Assembly: GCA_026413225.1 (NCBI GenBank)
Contig: CM048555.1
Coordinates: forward strand, 78,933,785 to 78,997,784
Reading direction: 5' to 3'
DNA from: Otis tarda
Taxonomy: Eukaryota; Chordata; Aves; Otidiformes; Otididae
Length of the DNA: 64,000 nucleotides
The notes beneath the pieces are model-generated. The model did no database searches and was not told where the DNA came from. It saw only the letters and a program-made list of their open reading frames with translations. The position numbers and the translations under genes are program-made. Positions 48,501 through 58,600 of the stretch are shown one piece after another; the first letter of the stretch is position 1, and each line of letters starts with the position of its first letter.

Positions 48501-49920
48501 GTTTGTTTGTTTTTCTGTTTAAGAAAAGAAGTCCATTATCCTACTAAATAAGACTATATATAGAGGATAGCTGAGCAATTCCAACCCATTTCTTCTGCAC
48601 AACATCCTTGTCTCCTGAGAATTTCAGTTATGTTCCATTTGTTCCTGCAATCAGCTCACAGTGCTTCCTTTCTTCTTTCTTACCTTTTGTTTCTTTCTCT
48701 TCCTTCCTCCCATCCTTCCCCCTTTTAAGGTCAGTCTAAAAAATCCAGCCCTGGGAAAACATTGGAAAAAAATTGAGCATTCGGTATTATTGTAAGCCTG
48801 AACAGAAATCAGATTAAAACCTGAAGCTTAGTGATTCTGTGGATGTGTGCATGTAATAGGTAGGATTTATCGGACACGTCAGGGGTCCGTTTCGTCTTTA
48901 AGCAGGAAAGCCATGAGATGTAACTTGATGACTTATTAAAAGAATGTCACACTAACTAAAAAGAGCGACACTGTAAAATACTTAAACATACAGCAATTTC
49001 TGTAGAGGATCTTGTCAGAAAAATATCCCATTTAATGGAAGAAAATAATTATTCACAGATTGTTAGTTTTGCTTTTTACAGACAATGAGTACAGTCAATT
49101 TTGTCGTATCACATGCTTGTGTTTACAAGCTTCAATCACTCCTTTAAAACAGCCCAACCTTCCCAGGGCACACGGATTGAAAAAGGCATCGTTTTAATGG
49201 GCTTGTAGCTAATTAAAAAGTGTGACATTCAGAATGCGGCTGGAACATGGCATAAAAAAGTAATTACAGCACAATACATCATGTCACGGACAAGTGCCTA
49301 AATGTGAGCATGTGCTGGCAAATATTGTGTAGGAAAATCCAGCTCGAGCCAGGCTCTTGTGTGCGATCAGGACCCTGCATGTTTCAACTGGAGACGGGAG
49401 CGGGAGGTGTTTTCATTCCAGATAAGTTTTGAGATTTGTTTTGCCATCCCTCCAAGGTTCTACCTTTGAGGCCATGATATAGATTGATCTCCATCCCAGC
49501 GGCAGGCAGGCTTCTGGTGAGCACAGCATGGCAGACAACTTTTGATTCCCAAGGGCAGCATTTTGTGCAGAGAGCAGCAAAGATTTTTGTTCTTTGTCTG
49601 ACATTCTGTATTGCAGGCTGCTCAATCTCCTTGACTGCACCTACTAAGTAAATAAATACGTTGGGCTTGACTAGTCCCCATTTGTACAGGCCATGCAAAA
49701 TGTACTTTGCTGAGCTAATAAGGGATGCTGAGCAGCACCGAGGGGCATCACCCACAAAATCAGTCTGAATGAGAAAGGCTACTGGAAAAGATTTGGAAAT
49801 TATAATATTTTTCAGGATAAGGTCCCGTGTGTGATGCCCTCCTCTGGCAAGATCTGCAACCCAATCATTATGTTAATTTTGAACAGTGCCTTCTCACCCG
49901 AGCTATCTGTATCATGATAT
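45563..49920. other. Unique stretch with possible conserved elements
   Basis: There is no recognised gene or transposon in this 4.4 kb. It contains the strong acceptor and candidate terminal exon at 47374-47610, A-rich runs near 47965-47985, and a pyrimidine-rich tract at 48660-48725. The stretches 47100-47260, 47640-47940 and 48940-49340 are dense in homeodomain-type ATTA cores and look like vertebrate conserved non-coding elements. The 123-codon minus-strand frame at 49384-49755 matches no family I know. Confidence 0.45.
47374..47610 (+). other. Very strong 3' splice site and candidate terminal exon
   Basis: A nearly unbroken pyrimidine tract of about 35 bases (47380-47413) ends in TGCTGCAG at 47416, close to an ideal vertebrate acceptor. 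After it, one frame stays open for 22 codons (LFSELSKILNSFGENLYDVF, then two residues) and closes with TAA at about 47483. AATAAA follows at 47584-47589, and a GT/T-rich stretch lies further on. Together these could be the last exon of a coding or long non-coding transcript. No upstream partner is proven, and I do not recognise the peptide. Confidence 0.25.
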
Positions 49921-50086
49921 CAGGTTGCCCAGGGAGGTGGTGGATGCCCCATCCCTAGAAACGTTCAAGGCCAGGTTGGACGGGGCTCTGAGCAACCTGA
50001 TCTGGTTGGAGATGTCTCTGCTCCTTGCAGGGGGTTTGGACTGGATGGGCTTTGAAGGTCCCTTCCAACCCAAACCATTCTATGAT
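49921..50086 (+). mobile_element. CR1 LINE, short 3' end
   Basis: It starts abruptly at CAGGTTGCCCAGGGAGGTGG and runs through GATGTCTCTGCTCCTTGCAGG and CCTTCCAACCCAAACC to a single TTCTATGAT octamer. Only the last 166 bases of the element are present. An irregular ATAGCTATATAGC-like stretch follows on the right (50086-50125). Confidence 0.95.
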
Positions 50087-52163
50087 AGCTGTATATAGCT
50101 ATTTATGTAGATCGCTATAGCTAATCTTTACATTGCCATAATGACTCTGAGTCTGGAGATGGAGCAGAAACGCGGTACCTGCACAGAGCTGGTGGCAGAG
50201 CTTGCTGCAGAGCAAATGGAAGGAGGCAGGTAAGCTCAAGGAAAGGGTAGGTCAGCTGGTTGGGAAGGAGACAGAACAAGGTTAGTCTTATTTATTTGAT
50301 TTCTAAGAAGTGTTACAGAAAAGAAGGATTTTAAGGAGGGATTTGTCAAAAAGTTACTAGCTTCAGATGTGGATCATCATAACTGAGGTCTTCAGACAGA
50401 CAATGAAAGGAAATACTCCTGTATGAGCTGATTAAGTTAAATATTTCTGTGTGCTGACTTTCTTCGTTCCTGCTTTATAAGATATTTCTATTTACTGCAG
50501 AGAATGAATTCTTTTTCTTTCTTAGATACAGATATTGGCTTGCACTACCATTAATATTAAAGGGTTTTTGCTATTTCCATTTAAAATCTTGTTAGAATTA
50601 ACCCCAGATTCATAATTTAACAGTCAAAATGGACTCCATGCTGAACTCAGCAATTCATTTTTTTAAAAAGAAAATTAAGAATATCTACTTGGCTGCTTTT
50701 CAAGTTGAGTAATGCAAGAAAAAGGAAAAAAAGGGAATAAAGAAAGAAAACAAAATGTACCTGTACCGTTAGATTTATTGATTTTATTATAATTTCTTTG
50801 GCTTATGTAAATTTAAATGAAATTTTTCAGTCCATTAATCCATAATATAGACCATAGTCCTCTTTGTTCTTAATTAAAAATGAATAGATTGATACAAAAA
50901 GGATGAGATTTTTCAGAAGAACTCAGTGTTGGTCAAACTCTGCTTTGATTGAAATCAGTGGTGGATCTCCCCTAGAATTCATTAAGAAGGGAGAAGAGCA
51001 CGGTTGAGCATTTCTGACAACTCTACCCTAACGGAGTGCAGTAAGGGATCATTTTCAAAGCATTGCAAAGTGTTTAACATTGTGGTTTCCATTAAGTTCA
51101 TTTTTTTTTTTTTTGCCAAAAAGTGACTTAAGATCTTTAAAATTACATCCTAAGTAGTTTTTATGAACTTTAAAGGATTCTCTTGAGCTGTTGGGTGTGA
51201 GTTCAGAAACTCAGACCGGCTAGCAGAAAAAGGCATTAAAAGCATACATGTAGAAACCAGAAGACACAGCAAATAGTAATGTTTGGAGATTGAAATGAAA
51301 CAAATAAATATTGTAAGAATGGGTTGAGAAAGTTTTAATGGACACAAGTCTCTAAGGGCAGTAGTAGTTTCCTCACCTCTGGCCTCTTGAAATCCAATGT
51401 GAAAACAAAAAGAACACTGATGAACCAAGCACGACAGGTGCAGACCTGAGAGTGGGGAACTACAGCACAGTGTCAGAAAGGACAATCCAACCAAAAGCTT
51501 AAAAATTCCTAAAAGTCATCCTTATTCAAAGCATCAGTGCTGGCACGTCAAAATTTCAAGCCAAGATGGGCTTTTTGCTGTAGAGGCCCATTTGGTTTTT
51601 CTTTACCATTGGGAAAAACAGTGTCTTACAGAGCATTTGTTCCTAAGGGACCAGATTGAGAAGAAGATATAAACTAAAAGAACTGATCTGGCAGTTGTCC
51701 CTAACAGGCCAAATGCCTATGAAACATAAGGCCCCTTTGCCACCGCAGAGGTTACAGGAGAGGCAGTTTAATGGGGCTCTGCACAGAAATTTTAGAGCCT
51801 TTCATACCACAGATATAAATGATACATTTCATCTTTATGCCACCCTTCTAAATCACAAAAAAAAAGTAAATGCAGTTAATGCTGAAAGGCAGAAGCCCTG
51901 AGCTGCTTCTCTGCTTTGCTATTTATAGTCCCAGGGCCAGCTCTGGCTTAATCTTCTGGGTGTAGTTCAATATATTTCTGCCCCAACCAGTTAGAATGGA
52001 AGCCTTGGCTGTATTTCCAAGCTCTCGGAGATTTTAAGACAATCCCACAGCTTTTGCTGGAAGTTGTTTTTTCAGCATACTGACAAATAATTTCAAGGAG
52101 AGTGTGATTGTCCACAAGAAAACATCAGCTGTGGAGTGGGAAAAAAAAAAACCAAAATCCAAA

Positions 52164-52198
52164 AACCACAAAACAAAACAAAACAAAACAATACAAAA
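52164..52198 (+). repeat. (AAAAC)n microsatellite
   Basis: About five AAAAC units with interruptions, preceded by a related A-rich, C-spaced stretch from 52141. No retroposon body ends in it that I can see. Confidence 0.85.
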
Positions 52199-53079
52199 TC
52201 AGAAAAAGGATGTATTGACTTTATTTTTCCAGCAGATGTATTTGCCGAAGTTCCTCCCGTCCCTGGCTCCATTTCTGCCGTATTAATTGTCATAACTATG
52301 CTCTATAGTTCCTTGGTAGGAGAATCGTTACAATTAGCCCATGACTTTACACCAGCTGTCTTGGCATAGATGAGGCGATGTGCTTTGGACTCCGAACACC
52401 TGCAAACCCAGTACATGGTGGATATTTGGATGCTAAACCAAACAGCTGTTGCGTTTCAGGCTCATTCTCTTGGGAGGTTGGGAAGACAGAGATGGAAAAA
52501 TGTCTATATGCCCAAATACCATAATTTTCCCTTTTTGAGGTTTATTCTTTGCATTCTCTTCCAGTATGCCGCATCTTGGCTGATTAAGGGATGACCCTAG
52601 CAGTTATCTGGAGATTATACAATCTGTAGGGTTCCATATGTTACCAGGCTTTGTGAGTAGCTCTAAGTAGTTAAATATAGCAAGGGGAGGGGGAGAAAGA
52701 AACTACCCCACATTTATTTTGATTTATTTCCAATTACTCCCTTTTCAGAGCTCTTAAAGGACAGTTCAGTTTGGTTTGTACACTTCTCGATTAGTGTAAT
52801 CTGGAAGCTGGCAGTTAGCACTTTGGCAGTTTTACCCCAGTGAATTTAATAACCAAAGGAGAATTGCTGAGAACAGTGGTACCATATTCACAGGGAGAAC
52901 CGTGAATGCATTTCTTTTCCCCAGTAACTGTTCAGTGGCATTATTCAAGAGATTTAAATGTGGGTGGCATCAATTTGAAATGCAGATGGTGTATCTTATT
53001 AAACACCATTTTAGCTATTTGTAGTGCTCAGAACAGTATTTGCCCTGAATTTAAATAACGATGTACAGTATTTGTTAAA

Positions 53080-53099
53080 AAACATGCTTGGGCATGTTT
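53080..53099. promoter_or_regulatory. Perfect p53-family response element
   Basis: Two adjoining decamers, AAACATGCTT and GGGCATGTTT, each fit RRRCWWGYYY exactly, with no spacer between them. That is the full canonical p53/p63/p73 site with CATG cores, the strongest binding class known. A perfect zero-spacer match is expected about 0.004 times in 64 kb under equal base use. It lies in unique, non-repeat DNA. Which gene it might regulate cannot be seen, as no gene lies in the window. Confidence 0.5.
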
Positions 53100-54220
53100 T
53101 GTTTAATTAGCGACTTGAAATTTCCTAGCATATGGGTTGTCGTTTGGTAAAAAGATACGCAATTATGAACTTCCTTGAAGTTCTACTGTTTAAATGTAGA
53201 ACTAACTTACTATGTTCAGCTGTTAATGGCAGGCCATTAAATATTGTATTTACTAAACAAAAGACATATAGGAGCCGCTCGGTATGCCTGTGCCATCTGC
53301 ACCTATAACACTGCACATCTTTTGATTCACAGGAGGTGGACTGGACCCAGTTTGCTCCCACAGTTCATTACCAGAGTTTTTGCATGTCAGTGCAAAACAT
53401 GTGCCTGTTTATTATCTTTAAAGGCCTGGATGCTGCTTTAGAAACATCAATTTAATTTTTATTCTTCAGGAAAGCAAACAGACCATCTGCTTAGATATCC
53501 AGCACTTTCTGAAGTGCTGCAGATTTTTTCCCTGTCAGATTTTGGTTGGCCTTTTAAAGTTTTTGAAACTAGTTGCTCGCCTGTTCATTTTTCATTAGGA
53601 AATGGAAATGAGTCTGGAAGACTGAATGACGATGCATTTTTTTTTTTCCCATAACTTACCTGCTTAGTTCCTACTCCTCATCATGACAGATGACTAATTC
53701 AGCGTCCGACTCTCTTCCACCATCTCGAGCCAGTTCCTCCATCCACCACCTTCATCGTTACCCAGTCCCAGCAGAGCTGATGAAAAGACTTGCCTCAGGC
53801 CTCTCAACCAACCCGTGTTGCAAGCAGTATTATACACTCAAATGACTCACGAATTGAACGATTCTCATTTTTACTCTTGAGAATGACTTATCTCAGAAAG
53901 GAAAATAAGAACCGATGAAGCCTGATGAAGAAGTGTGAAGGGAATGACCCCCAGCCTGGCACATTAATTTCCTTCACAAGTCTTATTTCCTGGCTTTAAA
54001 ATACACTGCACTTCTTCAAACACAGACAGCAGGATTCATCTTGGTGTGTTACGGACATCTACATATGAGCCCAGCTCTCCTAGGCTTAGTGTTTATTTAT
54101 AGAAGAGAAATAGGCTCTTTCAGGATTTTACCTCTTCTAACATTTCCCTCAGGAAAAGGTGAATGACAGCCCTGAAATGCCTGTTTCTCTTCATTAACTA
54201 TGAAGGGAATTAATGTATCT

Positions 54221-54374
54221 GCTGCCCAGGGAAGTGGTGGAGTCACCATCCCTGCAGGTGTTAAAAAACTTCTAGATGTGGCACTTCAGGACATGATTTA
54301 GTAGGCATGGTGGTGTTAGGTTGACAGTTGCATTTGATGACCTCGGAGGTCTTTTCCAACCTTAATGATTCTAT
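54221..54374 (+). mobile_element. CR1 LINE, different subfamily, 3' end
   Basis: The blocks GCTGCCCAGGGAAGTGGTGGAGTCACC, GTGGCACTTCAGGACATG, TTGATGACCTCGGAGGTC and TTTTCCAACCTTAATGATTCTAT are the 3' end of a CR1 type distinct from the 'CAACCTGATCT' type elsewhere in the window. It is short and moderately diverged. Confidence 0.85.
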
Positions 54375-55133
54375 CTACGTCGTACATGTCTGCTTTTGGA
54401 AATACAGACTGCAGGTGCAAAGTTCACAAAACATCATGGTGAAATCTCAGCTGCTGACATTAGTGACAAATTCCTGTGGATTTTGGGGAAGCTGAGGTTT
54501 CACTTTATTTCCTTTCTTGTCGTGACTATATCTTGGTTCAGTACAAGCAAAATACTCAGCACCATCAGAGGGACAACCAAAGCTGTCGTCTTTTCCAGAA
54601 TAAGCTGTGAAGTAGATTAAAGAAGAAACAAAACAAAGAAGGGAAAAAGGTGGGAAATCAGAAACATTAACATCTATCTCTGTTTCCTCATGGGTGTTAT
54701 TTAATCTTCTCGCTTTAGCCATGATTGCTAATACCTTTGCTTATATTTTTTACATCTTTCTTGCCACAAGTCTGACCATGGTATCCCACCATCTCACTGA
54801 CTTATTCTGCTCCCTCTTAGAGGGAATTGTTCGAGTTTATTTTTATTATTTACTTATAGATGACTCCTGGCTTTAATCCTGTACTTCCGTCTCCTCTCTC
54901 TTCAGTCTGACTGCTTCACTCCTTTCTGTGATCACTCGGTTGTTTTTCTACCCCAGCTCTCTGCTTATGTTCCCCATTGTTTTTTGTATGACTGTAGCTT
55001 GATCTTCCAAGCCAATGAACAGCTTCCCTGTCTCCCAGCTCTCTCCTGATGAGAGGAGAGACAATATAATATAACAAAATACATTCATTATACAAAAATA
55101 GGTCCATAACAGGGCCACTGTTTCTTCTTCTGC
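54375..55133. other. Unique non-coding stretch
   Basis: I see no gene and no repeat. Overlapping small open frames on both strands (up to 91 codons) look like chance. Confidence 0.5.
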
Positions 55134-55613
55134 AAAGGGAAGAGAAAGGGAAGAGAAAGGGAAGGTGCGGGAAGGTGTGGGAAGGTGCGGGAAGATGCGG
55201 GAAGGGAAGGTGCGGGAAGGTGCAGGAAGGGAAGGTGTGGGAAGGGAAGGTGCGGGAAAGGAGGGGAAGGGAAGGTGCGGGAAGGGAAGGTGCGGGAAGG
55301 GAAGGGAAGGTGCGGGAAGGTGCAGGAAGGGAAGGTGCGGGAAGGGAAGGTGCGGGAAGGTGCGGGAAGGGAAGGTGCGGGAAGGGAAGGGAAGGTGCGG
55401 GAAGGGAAGGGAAGGTGCGGGAAGGGAAGGTGCGGGAAGGGAAAGGAAGGGAAGGGAAGGTGCGGGAAGGTGCGGGAAGGTGCGGGAAGGTGCGGGAAGG
55501 TGCGGGAAGGGAAGGGAAGGGAAGGGAAGGGAAGGGAAGGGAAGGGAAGGGAAGGGAAGGGAAGGGAAGGGAAGGGAAGGGAAGGGAAGGGAAGGGAAGG
55601 GAAGGGAAGGGAA
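55134..55613 (+). repeat. Two-word pentanucleotide array (GGGAA / GGTGC)
   Basis: The 480 bases are built almost only from two 5-base words, GGGAA and GGTGC, in one register. GGTGC never follows itself, and single GGGAA-GGTGC pairs alternate with double or triple GGGAA. Rare variants are GGTGT, GATGC and AGGAA, and GGGAAA occurs twice as a slip. The last 110 bases (55504-55613) are 22 perfect GGGAA units. The left edge is a decayed GAGAAAGGGAA. Because the words lack stops, all three plus frames stay open (the encoded peptide is a Gly-Arg-Glu-Gly-Lys repeat). These are not genes. GGG at 5-base spacing fits the G-quadruplex pattern G3N2G3N2G3N2G3 throughout. Confidence 0.97.
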
Positions 55614-58600
55614 TATCTATATCCAGCTTGGATTCTAATTTATCCTCCTAATGAAGAGCTTTTTGAAGTACAACATCCTCCAAACAACAACGTCATATTT
55701 CCATTCCAAAGACAATTAATTCTGGGCTGCTTTTTTTTCCAGTTCTCTCATTGTCTAAAACCCAGCCAAGATTAGACAGGCTTTTCCTGAGATTTTTCCA
55801 AAGTTCTAATGACCACTTCTATTTGTCATGGTCATCATCCAGTCCCTTGACACTTCTGAATATCCTGGTAGTGCCTTTCTGCATCCAAGGTGCCTAAAGC
55901 CCTTATGGGCTGCTCCTCTGAAAAATGCAACCTCCCACCTTTTTTTTTTTTAAAAAAAAAAAAATGCTCCGTCAAACATCATGGAAATTCCCCATTAAGG
56001 AGTTGTGACTGAGAAAAGACACCACTGAAAATAGTTCACCTTAGGGAATATTTTTAAGACTCTAAATACTGTTATTAAAAATATAGGAATAATTAATTAA
56101 CCCTCAGATAATATTTCTGTTAGATGATAATACAGTATTATTTTATCTTTTGTTTTTTGAATTGGTGGATCTTTTTTACTTGTTTTGCTGTACAGAATAC
56201 TTATTTTTCTGTTCAAACATGATTAGATATTGTTTTTTCCCCCATGAAGTGTTTGTTGCTGGACAAAGGGCCATTTTTTTCTACACACAAGAAAGGTAAA
56301 CAAAGAAATTAAAAAAATGTGCTAGGTCATCCATCCCTTATGGCTTCAAACTTTCACTCCAGCAGCAAAATAAGACCGTTCACATTAGAAGAAAACAATG
56401 AGGCTTGACAGCAAAACATTAGAGGAATGATGGAGTGAGGAAATAATTCAAACTTCAAAAAAAACAAACAGGTTCTAAAAAAATTTGAAAATATGACTTT
56501 TCATCCCTACCCTCCCACAGCCAAATGAGATTCAATGTGGTGCATTTTTGACCTGCTCAGATGCTGCAAAGTCTAAGCAGTGTTTATGCCATCAGGTCAG
56601 AGGCAACTCCAAAAGTACAACCACTATCAAAAAGAAATAGTGCTAGTGATTCATTATGGGGAGCTCTGTCCTCTGAGTTACTGGAAACCAATATTCAAGT
56701 GGGAAGTTGGGGTCACTGTGTTTCCGGATGTCATTTCTTAAAAAGGAGACATAAAAAACACCTTGACAAGTTGTCATTAAAGATTTCATGGCAATATCTG
56801 TAAGTGCAGGGATGCCTACCCTGTTGCTGTGGCAAAATTCACATTCAGATGATTACATTTTGCCTACTTACACTCAGCTTGCATTTTCAATTCCATATGT
56901 CATTCTTCTTGTCTTCTCATCTTAAATTGCTACACAGTGCTGCTCTGCATTATTAAACAGTTGCCACATTTCACCCCAGTGGATCTTGCATTTAAATGAT
57001 GGATTTACAAAGTCTATGCTACTTTGTTAGGTTTGCCTGTACAGCTTGGTGATTTTTTTTCTGAGAAAAAAAAAATTTCCTTCAGAAACAAACTTGGAAA
57101 ATTATTGTTTTTCATTAAAAGTTGTCAAAATCATTTTTTCTTTTTAATTTTTTTCCAAAAGTTTATGGCTTTCTGAATTGAAAATTAAATTAAGTAAATA
57201 CAGATAAAAGTAATGGTTTTTAAAAGTTAATGTTATTATTAGCAACAACAAAAAAAAAGATTTTCCAATTAAATACGGAAAGTTATTACAACATCATTTT
57301 AGACATCTGTTTTTTGGATTTTGCTGTGAACTGGAAAAAAAAAGAAAAAAGGAACCCAATTTCCCAATTTAAACAATTGAGAATTAAAACAATACCAGAA
57401 CTGCAAATATCACAGCAAAAATCTTTCAATTGTTTCCAGCAAGTTCTTTTATGCATCATCCTTTGAAACTTGCGAAGTGTTGTACCATTCAGAAAGAAAA
57501 ACTGCCTTTAATTCTGCTTCTCTGTAGATGTATACATAAATTAAACTCAAGTGCAATTTACTTTTTAGATCAGAAACTCAATAAGACAGGGATCGTTGCT
57601 CTATGAAATTAAGCACACCATGTGTAGGCTAGAGAAATGTTCCTGAAAAGACAAAGTAATAGAATCTGTCCCAAGGAGGATACAGTGGCTGTCTAGGGGG
57701 TTTGAAGAAATTGAAAACTCAGTGTCGGGCAATGAAATAAGAAAATATATATGTTAGGGAGGCAGTTGAAATGAGATAGTGATGCGAGGTGTTAGCTGGT
57801 GATATCTCTAATGCTTCATCTGGTGTTCAGTAGTTTCAAACAAAGAACTTCGATTGATTGACCTAGTCAGGGAAACCATCGCAGTGTGTGCATGTTGTGT
57901 TATCTTGGGAATACAACAATCCCGAATGCAAAATTAGAGCAGTCAATACCCTCAGAAGAGAACTTAGACTATTTTAAAACACAGGGAAAAATCCCTAAGG
58001 ACACAGATTCCTTAGAAGACTTTAAAAATCTTTAAAGCTCCTCTTTTGATCTATAGACAACTTCATGAATTCAGCTGCTAAAATGTGTTAAAATAATCTA
58101 TGTTGTAGAATCCTTTTAGAAACAATATCTTTCTCAGGATCATACTTCTAACAAGGGCTGAACATCTCGCTCTAAGCTTGATATCTTCTATGGCTCAAAG
58201 TGTTGACTGCAAAGGGAGCTCTAGGCAGATGCTACTGTAGAAACAATTTAGGTAATTTTGCAAATCAAGAAGAAGGTCAGTAACTGCCATGCGTTTAAAA
58301 GAGTTTGCTGTGTCCTACTTTAAAAAAAAGAAGAATTTCCCTTTGTATTTGTTAAGACCATAGCCACCTTGCCTGACCATAAATTGTTTCCTTCAGCTCT
58401 GAGAACAGACAGGGATTCTGCCTTCTGGATTTTGTGTAGGTTTGTTCTGGCTACTAGTAAGATGTCAGGAGCTATGTATTGCTGAGGCAGAAAAAGAAAG
58501 GCCTCCCATCACCATCTGTGGAGCATCCAACCTATGTTTTAAAGGAAAACTGAGATTGCAATCAAATAATATGGGTTCACGAGCTGAGGCTCCAAGGAAA

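Larger units (their letters stand above)
50087..54220. other. Unique stretch with p53-type element
   Basis: There is no recognisable gene or transposon. It contains the AAAAC microsatellite at 52164-52198, a T-run at 51102-51114, and the perfect p53-type element at 53080-53099 within a unique AT-rich block (52880-53440) that looks like a conserved non-coding element. Open frames are at most 114 codons and unrecognised. Confidence 0.45.

Noticed and set aside
49384..49755. 123-codon minus-strand frame
   Set aside because: No family resemblance and another overlapping frame on the same strand; likely chance.
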